Shown here piece after piece: positions 33,565 through 44,272 of a stretch of DNA of 64,000 nucleotides. Under the pieces are notes generated by a model, which searched no databases, was not told where the DNA came from, and saw nothing but the letters and a program-made list of their open reading frames with translations. Location: contig JAJUBI010000004.1 of assembly GCA_022419385.1 (NCBI GenBank), forward strand, positions 3,825,286 through 3,889,285, in the 5' to 3' direction. Position numbers and translations under genes: made by a program. Origin of the DNA: Paraconiothyrium sp. Pb-2020. Lineage: Eukaryota; Ascomycota; Dothideomycetes; Pleosporales; Didymosphaeriaceae. How positions within the stretch are numbered: position 1 is the first letter of the stretch; each line of letters opens with the position of its first letter.

Positions 33565-35185
33565 TTTGCTGGTCAAAAACTTAGGTCCGAAGAAGGTAAT
33601 GTAGAAATAAGTATATTCAGAAGAATTAGAAAGCAGAAATGAATGGATGGACCAGCCAAAAGAATGGAAAGTGGCGAAGGGAAGGAAGAAGCGGTGGATG
33701 CTGATGAGGGCGCATTCTACACATTGCGATGCGAGGCATTTATATGCAGGTAATTGCGGAGGAGCGGCTGCCAGGCGCGTGCGAGCGGTTCGTTGAGACG
33801 CGCTACTGGGAGATCACACGAAGGAGACTGAGGCAAGGAGGCATCGTGAGGGCCAGCCAAGCATCTTGTTCCCGCGTCCACGACTTCGACATTCCTCACA
33901 ACCACGTCGCCAGTAACAATTGCCCACCTCACCACACGGTCGAGTCAACAATTTTGTTTTCGCAAACATCTTGCACATCTCCTAGATCTTACGACGACAA
34001 CTATAAACAGTACCCGCAGCATTGCGATAATGCATAGCGATCAAGTTCTTCGATCTCGCTTACATGCCCGCAATGGGTCTGTCGCGACGTTTGACATGCG
34101 CCATTGTGAAACTGCAACTGCACCAAAAGGCAGGCTTCTTATAGGGGAATCGAAACCTGAGAACTTCACACTGTATCAAAAGTAGGTGGTTGTTCCTCCA
34201 ATCCTATCTTCGAGAATGCGGTTATACGATGCGACTATACACCTTGGACGCATCAGCGCGTGTAAGGTGTAGCATGAGAAGGAGAAGAAGCCAGGCGATG
34301 TATGTGCATGCTTTAGCATAGACTGGAGGAACGAACGACCCTCATACACGTAAGCGCGACTACGGCGTCAAGACCATCACGCATTTCTAGAGGTCATCTG
34401 TGCGCTCTAATTACGCCCGGTGCATTGCCTTCTTTCTAAGGTGGAGGATGACTTCAGCTGATGCGAACCAATCTTTAAACGAACTGGGCGACAAGGGTGC
34501 AGAGCCTCCAACGTCGTACTCTGTGCTACTTCGTACAGAAATACCAGTTGACTAATTCTTCATGATATTCGGTGTTACTGAGTGGACTCAACTCACGCTT
34601 CCGGCCCTGAAAACTTGGTGCCACAGTTGCATGCTGCTATCTGTCTTCCTACATTCACCACAGTATCACTGTCCAAGCAATGAGCAGAACGCCACTCACC
34701 TCATCTTATCCCTCGTGCCATAGGGCAGCCTAAACGGCTTTTACTTAAGTCTCACTATTTCGACTTTGAGGTCTGAACGCAGAAGTTCTCAATGGTCATG
34801 AGCGTGTGAGACGCCACAATCACATTGTGAAAGGCGGTTAGCCCCTAGTGTCTCTCCAGTGACAACTCTTCTTGGCATCTTAATTGAGCACATATCGTTG
34901 ATATTGAGTTTGATGTTGCCATTGAGGGCTTCTAAGCAAGCATTGCAGTGGGACCGTAGCATGCTGTGTCTGACCACGAGGCAGGACTGAACCATATAAC
35001 AGAAGTCACGTATGAATGAGATGAGAGCAAGTGTCAAAGGAAAACGTAAACTTGGCGCAAGAGATGAAGTATAAGAAGGGGCTGATGAGTGCGAACATAG
35101 GAGTATCCAACACAGCTTCTTAACTAACACTTTTACTTGACGACTTCTTTGCGCCTTGCTCCTTCCCAACTCCAAAACCGCCATC
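33565..35185. other. Divergent intergenic region
   Basis: About 1.6 kb between two divergent secreted-protein genes. TATA-like motifs occur at about 33738-33744 (TTTATATG, minus side) and at about 35067-35076 (AGTATAAGA, plus side, 118 bp before the ATG). No other feature recognised. Confidence 0.4.
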
Positions 35186-35724
35186 ATGAAGACTTCTCTA
35201 CTACTCCTTCCGGCTCTCGCAGCCCTCGGCTTCGCGACACCCGTCAAGCGAGCCCCGCAGCCTCCAGTCACTTGCACCGGGAACCAAAAGGAGAACATCC
35301 TCGTCTCCAAAGACTACTTCTTCAATCCCAGCTCGGACACGTATGAGATCTGCAACGGCCAGTGCTGTATGTACACCTTCATATCATTATTCCAACGCGT
35401 TGGCAAACTCTCTACTTACGTGCTATGACTGTAGTCAACGTTCCCGCAGAGTACAACAATTCTATTTCTGCGATCGACCCGAACGATCAGCCGAACGGGC
35501 AGACATGCACTCTTTACGAGTAAGTCCCGTTTTACCACTCCCTGTTGATATCTCCTCTCGGAAGCTGAATGTTCTGCAATAGTCTCCCCAACTGCCAGCG
35601 CATTGGTGGAGAAGGATATGTCCTCATCGGCAATGACCGCGTCAACGATCTGCGCACCCTTTCTCCTGCTCAGCCAAACCTTGACAAGAAGGTCTCGAGC
35701 ATTGAGTGCGATTGGGTGAACTAA
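35186..35724 (+). CDS. Small secreted cysteine-containing protein
   Basis: Exons 35186-35366, 35435-35519 and 35583-35724 give about 135 aa, all splices in phase; introns of 68 and 63 bp. The N-terminus (KTSLLLLPALAALGFATP) is a strong signal peptide and is followed directly by a dibasic PVKRAP site that Kex2 could cut, leaving a short pro-segment. The mature part has six cysteines (VTCTG, YEICNGQC, QTCTLYD, LPNCQR, IECDW) that could form three disulfides. Small size, six cysteines and secretion fit the profile of effector-like or surface-active proteins. I see no homology to a named family, and nothing in the sequence proves a role in host interaction. A degenerate SDR relic lies directly downstream. 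Confidence 0.85.
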
Positions 35725-35902
35725 AGGCGACAGGATGCTCAAGGTTAGAGTAGAATGGGGGCCCTCACGGGCAATTCATGGCAGAGATTGATACATGTGG
35801 TAATATCGTGGACACTCGTTTGAATAATCCGTCTCATTTTTTACAGTCATTAGTTTTAGCTGGCCAGCAATTAAAAAATCGTATATCAGCGCAAGGCCTC
35901 TT

Positions 35903-36719
35903 TTGATGCTGTTGCCACTTTATCAAACTTGGTCGATATTTCCTGAAGAGGATTGCGCGGAAGGCCTGATGGATTTTCCGTCAGGTACCGTGTTAAAGAC
36001 GCAGCGCAGAATGCTCATTGAAAGCGAAGTTGAGGCGTACATCTTCACCATACGTGCAGACGGGACACCAAAAGAAGACCTCGCCGCTGCAGTGTCGCAG
36101 ATCGAAAATACACATGGATCCATCAACCTACTGATTGAAAGGCAAGGTACAAACGGCCCAGTCATACTGTGGCTGAAAACAGATGCCTCCCTTTCTGAGT
36201 TTCATGACAGGTTCTGGGAGATTAGCTCGAAATCGCGAGTGCAGTCTTGGCTGTTGTTCCATTTCTGTATCTGCTTGAAAAAAGGAACAAGGGCAAAGTT
36301 ATCCACATGACCTAGGTCGTTGCCATCAGTAGCGCAGAGACGTTCGTAGCATTCCGTTACAGGGCGGTTATGCATATGGTGGAAGTTAAGCCGCATTTTT
36401 GCATCCGATTGACCAGTCCGACACTCCGCTGGTGCCGTGTGATATTAGGGCGGACGTTATCGCGCGAAGATGCGTGCGTGATCAAAGAAGGATGGACGTA
36501 AGCTGACGAAGTGCAGTTTACCCAGGTGAGATGACGCAGACAATTCCCAATCGAGTATCTCAGTTTACTAAAGTCCGGATCCTTGAGGTCAGAGTAGGAG
36601 ACCTGCAGGATATGGCGGGTGCGATATTCTTCTCTTTTAGCCGAGCTGGTGGGTATATCAATGGAAATCTATTGCTGGCGGATGGGGCACGACTGCGTAT
36701 ACTGTCTGCCACTGACTGA
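35903..36719 (+). pseudogene. Degenerate short-chain dehydrogenase relic
   Basis: Fragments of an SDR are scattered over two frames. In order they are: a nucleotide-binding-region remnant (EVEAYIFTIRADGTPKEDL), AAAVSQIENTHGSINLLI (beta-4 region before the usual NxAG), a frame change, FLYLLEKRNKGKVIHMT interrupted by an in-frame stop, VVAISSAETF (serine strand), and finally the C-terminal signature DMAGAIFFSFSRAGGYINGN followed by a stop. The glycine-rich TGxxxGIG turn at the N-terminus and the YxxxK pair are not recognisable, so the catalytic centre is lost. Pieces are in the correct order with normal spacing, so this is decay in place rather than chance. It lies between two intact genes, and nothing suggests it is expressed. 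Confidence 0.72.
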
Positions 36720-36736
36720 GGCATATGTGGTCGGTA

Positions 36737-37945
36737 TCAATGCTTGTCGAGCCACTTCAACACCCTTGCTGCGATGACAATGTTGTTGAGCTCCATGAAG
36801 AACATGTGGCCATTTCCTTTGATGCCTTCTTCGGGCAGGTCCGCGAACTCCACTTCTACTCCAGCTTGTTGCCTAGACGCGCAGCATGAAATTAGTGTAC
36901 GCCAGCGCACTGGGATTAGGTACGGAGGATCTATGCAGAGGACATTTTTACTTCATAACGGGGCTTTACGTACAGGTAGAGTACAGTGTTGTAATCGTAG
37001 GGAGCATGGTAGCTTGCTTCTGACGTGACGACTAGGACGGGTACTTTGGAGAGATTTTTCAGTCTCTTTGGTGGATCGGCTTGCAAGATGCACTCGTAAT
37101 GATCCTCACTTTTTGCAGGAACCTTGACAGTTTTAATAAGCTCTCCTCTCGCACCTGCTGATGGGTCGTATTCCAGTTTTCCATCTGTTATGCCAAAAGG
37201 AATTTTCTGTCCTTGGAATGGCGGTCTCTTCTCGCACGGAGGTCCGCTCGGCTCTAAAGCCACAATTCCCTTCACGAGGCGTGGCATTGCATCGCCAATA
37301 CGCCATCCGTACGCTCCAGCCTGGCTATGCGTGACAATATAAGCTTCACCTATGCGGTCGAGCAGAGCTGAATATGCTTTCGCATTCTCGTCTTCCGCGG
37401 CCAGTTTGTCTTGTCGGTATTGAACTTGGGATGCAAAGAAGGCGTCAAACACAGAGTCGCCTACCTTACCAGTCCCAGGCCACTGTGTATGCAGCTTTGA
37501 CTGCGGCCACTTCTCGTGAGAGGACACAGCCGTGAACAAAGACTCGACGTCAGACGTGCTTAAAGCGCCTATCTTCCCAGTTGCAGGATGCCAAGGTGAC
37601 CTTCCACGGGAGGGCTGATCTGTTAGATACACAGTGAAACCAGAAGCCAGGAAAAAGTGCGCCCAACCAGGCCTGCCATCGGGGGTATGTAGCCAGTTTG
37701 TCCCGGTTTGGCCTGCACCTGATATGAATATGATAGGACACTTTCGGAATTCGTAAGACGGAGTGAGCTTCTCCACGTAGATTTGTCCGGTCATGTACTG
37801 GGCTGGGCTTCCGTCCTATGTTTATTTGTTATAGCTTCTCTCAGCATAGATAGGGAAGACAACACACAGTAATTGTCGTGTATTCACCGCCAACGTAGAA
37901 GATCTCTCGTTTTGCAGGCACTTCTTCGAAGCGGTGGGACTCCAT
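36737..37945 (-). CDS. Alpha/beta hydrolase
   Basis: Serine hydrolase of the alpha/beta fold with unknown substrate. Exons 37868-37945, 36974-37815 and 36737-36872 join in phase into about 351 aa; introns of 52 and 101 bp. The short first exon supplies the N-terminus (FEEVPAKREIFYVGGEY) and is required for the usual family start. Family features: the oxyanion-side motif IFISGAGQTGTNWL, a nucleophile elbow VTHSQAGAYG with the serine in H-S-Q-A-G, and near the C-terminus KGNGHMFFMELNN, carrying the catalytic histidine. The HSQ elbow and the long insert resemble fungal hydrolases often annotated as 'alpha/beta-hydrolase family protein'. There is no signal peptide. Confidence 0.87.
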
Positions 37946-38441
37946 CTTGATGCGAAGATGAGCGCTGCTAAGATTCGAAGATAGCCGTGAAGTTGCGTGA
38001 GGCTACACGAACAGAAAGGACGATGCAGGCGCGCGCTTACTCAGCCATCATGTCTGGCAGATGTAAGGACTAGTCCCGAAACGTAGAGCTCTACGCCATC
38101 ACCAAGTACCCGGTGTCGGTTCCCTCACATGAGCTTCATTTGTTCCCAACGTCCAAATGCCATCGTGGGTATAAACGTAGATGCGTCACACGGTCGGGGT
38201 AGGATTGCGGGGTTCGGCATAACTATAGGCGCGGGTGTGGGACCGAGTCCAGCAGTACCAATCACGACACAGACACTGCCTTCGCATGAGTCGTGCACGA
38301 TGCTTTGCCGCGGGAGTCTACAAGCTTTTCCTACGACGGCAAAGGCTTGCAACGGTTTCCCTTGGACCTTGGGTTTTCGTGCGCTCTTCTCCTTTCCCTC
38401 TCACATTGTGCGCTTATCGGCTTTTGCGAAGTTGCTGCAAG
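37946..38441. other. Divergent promoter region
   Basis: Short intergenic stretch between a minus-strand hydrolase and a plus-strand permease, expected to hold both promoters. Nothing else recognised. Confidence 0.4.
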
Positions 38442-40000
38442 ATGTCGAACTACGAGGATGTAGCTGGAGAGAAGGATCTTGAGAAATACAATGTGGGTCT
38501 TGATCCAGTACCTATTTGTGCGGTTTTAGATCTAACACCGAAGCACAGGACGACCAACGCGTCGATGCGCTTGAAGACTACTTCGATCCAGTTGCAACGA
38601 AGGCCCTGGTGTGGAAACAAGATCTGCGGATCGTTCCTCTAGCTGCAGCCATCTACCTTCTCTGTTACTTAGATCGAAGCAACATTGGTGAGCCTCACCG
38701 CTATAGAATCTGATTGACCGCTACTAACCAGGTGGAAGGCAATGCGAAGACACTCAACGCTAGCCAAAATGAATCCCTCCTACAACTGACGCACATGACC
38801 AACTATCAGTACACAATTGCTCTGATGGTCTTCCTTGTCGCATACGCTGTCTTTGAGGTTCCGTCGAACTATTTTCTCAAGAAATGTAAGCCCAGCCGAT
38901 GGATTGCCTTCCTCATGTTCTCATGGGGCGCTTGTACCATTGGCCTCGGCGGTGCCCAGAACTATGCTACTGTTACCGCCGTGCGTTTCCTCCTCGGCAT
39001 GTTTGAAGCTGGTCTGTTTCCTGGTCTAGTCTACTACCTTACGTTCTGGTACCGGGCGGAGGAGCGTTCGATGCGTGTTGCTATCATTCTCGCTTCAGCA
39101 ACGCTAGCAGGCGCTTTCGGAGGCGCGATTGCATATGGCGTGGGTCATATGAGGTTAGTTTCAGGTCTTGCTTCGTGGCGGTGGCTATTTATCTTGGAAG
39201 GCATACCGTCGTGCGCTTCCTCCGTGGCAGTCTGGTTATTCCTGCCTGATTATCCCGAGGAAGCAAAGTGGCTGACGACTGCCGAGCGTGAACTCGCCGT
39301 TGCGCGTCTCGAAAAGCAAGGTTCAAAGGGCGATGCGCCGTCTTTGACATGGGGGTCTGCGAAAGAGACCCTACTCGATGCTCGTCTCTGGATTCACTAC
39401 ATTATTTACTTTGGGATCTCGGCGCCTTTCAGTTCGCTGTCGCTTTTCACTCCAACCATCACAGCGGGCTTGGGGTACGAGAATCTGCAGGCACAGCTTA
39501 TGACTATTCCACCGTACGCCGTTGCTTACGTTGTGAGCATCGCTACCGCCTGGTCATCTGATCACTTCAACGCGCGCGCTCTGCACTCCGCCGTTCTCTC
39601 CACCATCGGCGCTATCGGATTCCTCGCATCCGCTGTACTTCCTGCAGACAGCTACCACGCTCGTTACGGCTGCCTGATCGTCGCAGCTAGTGGCGCCTTC
39701 TCCTGTATTCCCCCGCTGCTAGGTTGGCTGAGCAGCAATATGCACTCTACAGCAGCGGCTGGGCTTGCAATCGCCTTGAACGTGTCGTGGGGAGCACCAG
39801 GTCAGATCGTTGGTGTGTGGATTTACAAGGCTGATGAGAAAGAGAAGGGATATCCCACGGGCCACTGGACGAACTTCGTGATGCTGCTCATGGTCGCTAT
39901 TGGGTGTGTCGGAATGAGGTTCTATTATCAGTGGAGGAACAAGAAGATCCGGAGCCTAGGACACGATGCATCAGGTGTGATGAGAGAATTCAGCTACTGA
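38442..40000 (+). CDS. MFS permease, anion:cation symporter (Dal5/Tna1-like)
   Basis: Third ACS-family uptake permease. Exons 38442-38492, 38549-38687 and 38739-40000 give about 483 aa in phase; introns 56 and 51 bp, the second with a CTAAC branch site and acceptor GGAAG just past an unused CAG. Signatures: LDRSNIGNAKT after helix 1, AVFEVPSNYFLKKCKPS, RFLLGMFEAGLFPGLVYYL in helix 4, SWRWLFILEGIPS in helix 6, and PDYPEEAKWLTTAERE in the central loop. All are typical of this family of vitamin and organic-acid transporters. The substrate is not determinable. It diverges from the alpha/beta hydrolase and converges on the cutinase gene 218 bp away. Confidence 0.93.
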
Positions 40001-40218
40001 TTTGCATTGAATCACATAGAATCACATGCAACAATAAGTCAAGGCACGCACGGTAAACTCATAGATCGCTTTCGTTACATCTAGCAACGTCTTAGCTCCA
40101 GCCATGGCTTTTTCATATATCCTAAAGGTGCCATCAGATGACAAGAAGAAAATATTGACATAATGAATGGAATCTTCCGGAAGATGTAGCAATGCAGCAC
40201 AAGGCAGGGCTTGCAGGC

Positions 40219-40952
40219 CTAAGCCGTCAACTGCTGGACCACAAAGGTCTGTCCCAACTTCTGTGTTGGCGCATCATTGGGATACTGCAAGTGCTGAGCG
40301 TTGATTCCTTGGCCGTGTGTCGTATCGCAAACGCCGTCACCCTGCAACAGTGTTAACACAGCAAACTTCACACAATACCACAGACTATAGGGTTGCGACT
40401 TACATAGATACAGACATCCTTCGTCTTGCTGATCCACGCAGGGGGGATGGAATTACCCCCAAATGCGCTGAGACCATTCACGTTCTTTGTCGTCGTGCCA
40501 CCATTGTTGTCTACGTTGCAGTCCAGTCCAGACTTGTGAAGGGGGTCCCCGATCAGAAAGACACCCTTGACCGCATCGAAGTTCGCACCGGTAAGCTGGG
40601 ACATGGCGTTCACTGTTGCAGCAGCACCCTGGCTGTACCCTTCAAGGATGAAGCACTGGGCCGGGTTGCTCTGAAGTCCAGCCTTGACTTGCTTGACGAT
40701 ATCGGCGGTGCCGGCGGCGGAGTTCTGGTCGAAGCCTGCGGGATAGACGGTGTTATAGATCTTGCCACCGGGAACTTGGGACTGAATGGCGGAGTTCATC
40801 GTGCGGAAGCCAGCGGATGGTCCTTGGGCTTCACCCGTGCCCCGGGTGTTGATGATGGTGTAGGAAGAGCAGCCTGCGCGCTTGACGATGTCCTCAACAG
40901 GTGCAGCATAGGCAGTAGCTGCGAGGATAGGAAGGACCAGTGAGAAATGCAT
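40219..40952 (-). CDS. Cutinase
   Basis: Secreted serine esterase (cutin hydrolase, EC 3.1.1.74) that cleaves ester bonds in plant cuticle polyester. Exons 40404-40952 and 40219-40341 with a 62-bp intron give 223 aa, the normal length. The signal peptide (SLVLPILAATAYA) and a KR pro-site (EDIVKRAGC) precede the mature enzyme. Ser107 lies in GYSQG; the catalytic pair Asp185 and His200 are in GDGVCDTTHGQG and AQHLQYPN, coded by exon 2. Cysteines near residues 28, 100, 170 and 188 match the two disulfides of the family. A TATA box at about 41057-41066 lies 105 bp upstream. It fits a plant-associated or leaf-litter lifestyle but does not prove it. Confidence 0.96.
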
Positions 40953-43180
40953 GTTGATGGTATATGCGTAGGTTATTCAAAGATGTCGTCAAGTTTAATC
41001 TTGTGCGAGGTACTTTGCGCTGCTGGTACCGATTCCATGGAGAGGAAGCTGCCATCTTTATATGCTGATCAAGGCCATCCGATGTGAGTGCTCGATGTCA
41101 TCACGCGGAGCTCTCGGTGAGCAGTGTCGTCTTCACCGGTAAGCTACTAAATCTAAACCCCTGGTAGACTCAGCCATTGTTTCGAATAAACCCCCGAATA
41201 GCAGTGGCGTCCTCCGCCCCTTTTGCTTTTGCAAGGCTGTTAGCAGAACGTTGTCCGGCCTTAAACGAGTCAAGTGCACAACGGACCAAACTCTACTACA
41301 CCGTTGACGCTAATGCCCAGAAGTGCTATCGTTTGATTCGCCGCATTTCTTTGGAAGCATATCGATTCTTGGCTGCGAAAGGAAGGCGTTCTCCGACTGG
41401 CCTGGCAGTAGAGCACGAGGGCGGGCATGACTGCATGCGCTCCAGGGCCGTAGCGAGAATCTCACCATCAACCTCAAGAGAGGAGATTTTCCATCCTCCA
41501 AACATGCCATCATGCGGGGAACAGGAATCCAGCTCAATGGCGTTCAGAAGATCGGCCTTTCCTTGTCGAGGATCTAAACCTAGTGTCTATTCTAGTGGCT
41601 GCCTCGGCTTCGAAATACGCCGTGGTCTGTGATTGGTCCGAATCTAGAAAAAGTAGGACGTAGTGAAACCTAAATGTGTGGACCTAGCCGTGTTTACCGA
41701 GGCCGAGGAGATTAGGTAGGGCTGCGACGACTTCTAGGTCGTACAAAGTCGGCGTTGACGTTTTGGCGTCATGAGGACAGTTGCCTTGGTGTTGGGTGTG
41801 AGCTTCACCGCTTGGTGGGTTTAGACCTTCCGGATTCAAGGGTGCATGTGGACAACCGTGCTACCATAACAACGTCGCCGAGGTCTGCTTGTACACTAAA
41901 TCTGGTAGTGGCAGTACCTCGGAGGTCCATTAAATCCCGATGGTCCTGCATATCGAAGGCATTGAGAACCCAAACCTGAGGCATACTCTAGGTGCGAAGT
42001 AGAGTCCCTCAACTACGTCTCCCAGATCTAGAAGAATCGACCAACAAGCACACTTTGGTCTATGTACCATATTGCACCGGGCAAAGGAAGAATTCAACTT
42101 GCTAGGCATTGAATTGCGGCGTCTCGTGCAAAAGAAATCGTCACTAGGGCCTCCTTGACACGCATCCCCGGCTTCCTCGTCCATCCATGTATATGAGGGG
42201 TTACAAAAGATCAAGATACATTGCCCAGATCCTGTAGACCATATCCTCCAATGGTAGGTCACGAGGACCATCAAGTACGTCAAAGCGGGCAACAGATTTC
42301 TCAGGCTTGACATCAGGGTAACACAGCTGCGGCCAGGCCGAGGCCATCAGATTCTTGGAGACGGCCCAAATACCGTACGATCTTCACATGGCATGACAAC
42401 TTGACGAAGTGCGGCAGGCCATGCTACAGTGTGCGGAGATTTCCGGCGGGGTCCACCCCGCTTACTATGACTTCTTGTCTGATGTAGAACATGAGCACGT
42501 AGATGGAGGGGATGCGACGAAAGGATCAATGGCAGCAAAGCCTTTACAAGCCATGGAAGAGACGTACGGGACGGAGTGCGGCCCATATCAGGCAGCATTA
42601 TGCCGGCTACAAATTGCACTGGCGCAAGGTTGAACACAACCCCGATGTGTTGACCTCATCTGGGAATGTCGAGTATCATGGCTTCATCTTTGCATAAGCG
42701 CCAATGACGCCAAAATCAGGCATCCCGTCATTCCCTCGGAGCGGTGCATGACGGACAGCAGAATGAAAGGAAAAGAAACATCCTTCAGCTCAGGCTTCAA
42801 CGGGTGGACTTACTAGAGGTTGACAACAAGCAACGTTATGTCCAACTTCAAGTTAGAGACAGTTCTCAAATGACATGATGGCTGTACCAATACAGCCACT
42901 TCGTATAAATCTTGATCCTGAGCGTCTTGGGCATCAATCGAGGCAGAAAAAGCAAACGTGTGTAGCCTGAACCATGAGCTGTATACCGGTACCGCCGATT
43001 GGTGCTTTTATCTTGTTGATCAATATCATGATACAGCATTCTAGCATCGTGTTATGTCCAACCTCATTCGGAAAGTACCTCGGGCAAAGGCTGGAGAGTG
43101 TAGCAGCAACATGTGTCCTCACGGCCCCAAACCATGAATAGACAGTCTGCATGGGTTCTGGGCAGTCTTGATCTTTGATT
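40953..43180. other. Intergenic region without a supported gene
   Basis: About 2.2 kb. Its left end is the cutinase promoter and its right end the 3' side of the MDR oxidoreductase gene. Frames at 41177-41632 (+), 41930-42313 (-) and 42347-42637 (-) have no signature and no supporting splice structure. I cannot exclude very degraded sequence here. Confidence 0.35.
41057..41066 (-). promoter_or_regulatory. TATA box of the cutinase gene
   Basis: GCATATAAAG on the minus strand, about 105 bp upstream of the cutinase ATG at 40952. Strong match and normal position. Confidence 0.55.
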
Positions 43181-44272
43181 TTACGGAATCTCGAGTACTA
43201 GCTTGCCAGCAGTCTTCTTCGACCCGAAATGTTCCTGCGCTGCTCCGATTTCTTTCAGCGGATACACTTTGCCCACATGCGGCCGGATCTCGCCCTTCTC
43301 AATATACGAAACCAGATTCGAAAAGACCTCATCCTCCTGGAAGGTACAGCCAAAGAAGCTGAGATCTTTGAGATACAGAGTCCGCACATCGAGTTCCACT
43401 AGTGGACCTGCTATAGCTCCAGCGGTAGCATACCTTCCTCCTTGCTTGAGCACATCCAGCAGACTAGAGAATGAAGGGCCAGCAACGAGGTCGAGAACCA
43501 CGTCAGCAGAGTTCTTCCCGAGCTTAGAAACAACGTTTTCGTCTCTTCCGATGACTTGGTCGGCGCCCACTTCCAGCATGTCTTTCGCTTTGTCCTTGCC
43601 ACCGATGGCCGTCACGTAGGCACCTCGCCTCTTCGACAGCTGGATTGCTGCAGCACCGACACCGCCAGATGCACCCGTGATAACGACATGTTCACCAGGC
43701 TTGACATTGGCACGATGCAGCATGTTCTCCGCTGTCGAAAAGGCGCAGGGGATAGAGCCGAGTTCGACATCGCTCCAATCGCAATCGACTTTGAGAGTCT
43801 CTTCCGCAGGCGCTTTCGTATATTGCGCGAAGGCCCCGTCGCACTCCGAACCAAAAGTCCAGCACTTGTAAGGCTCGCGGTTGACGTAATGGCGCAGCAT
43901 GTTCCTGACGAGGACCCGCTCTCCAATCCGCTTCGAGTCGACATCATTGCCCACCGCGACAATGCGACCGCAGCAGTCGGCGCCCTGGATACGAGGGAAT
44001 TCGAGTGGTTTGCCTGACCATGATGCATCGTCATCCTGCTGTCCTTCTGCTGTGCCGGTGCCGGTTCCGCTTTTGACGCCTTTAGAATACCATCCGATGC
44101 GGGTATTGATGTCGGTATTGTTGATGCCTGCGGCAGCGACCCGAATCAAAACTTCATCAGATGCTATGGTGGGAATAGGCAGATCCTCGCGGTACTCTAA
44201 TTTATCAGGTCCACCATGGCCAGTTAGGATGACCCCGATCATGGTTTTGGGGATCTCAGTTTGTGCGCTCAT
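43181..44272 (-). CDS. Zinc-less alcohol dehydrogenase-type oxidoreductase (MDR, quinone reductase-like)
   Basis: Medium-chain dehydrogenase/reductase, probably NADPH-dependent and cytosolic. Single exon, 363 aa from the ATG at 44272; a TTG upstream in frame is rejected. The N-terminal GroES-like domain carries the family start (LTGHGGPDKLEYREDLPIP) and AAGINNTDINTRIGWY. The cofactor domain has the glycine-rich turn VITGASGGVGAAAIQLSKRRG, close to that of quinone oxidoreductases. The catalytic zinc cysteine/histidine triad of true alcohol dehydrogenases is absent, which argues for a quinone or enal reductase rather than an alcohol dehydrogenase. A GTGTGT-type run lies near residue 65. Substrate unknown. 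Confidence 0.9.
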   Translation of the reverse strand: MSAQTEIPKTMIGVILTGHGGPDKLEYREDLPIPTIASDEVLIRVAAAGINNTDINTRIGWYSKGVKSGTGTGTAEGQQDDDASWSGKPLEFPRIQGADCCGRIVAVGNDVDSKRIGERVLVRNMLRHYVNREPYKCWTFGSECDGAFAQYTKAPAEETLKVDCDWSDVELGSIPCAFSTAENMLHRANVKPGEHVVITGASGGVGAAAIQLSKRRGAYVTAIGGKDKAKDMLEVGADQVIGRDENVVSKLGKNSADVVLDLVAGPSFSSLLDVLKQGGRYATAGAIAGPLVELDVRTLYLKDLSFFGCTFQEDEVFSNLVSYIEKGEIRPHVGKVYPLKEIGAAQEHFGSKKTAGKLVLEIP

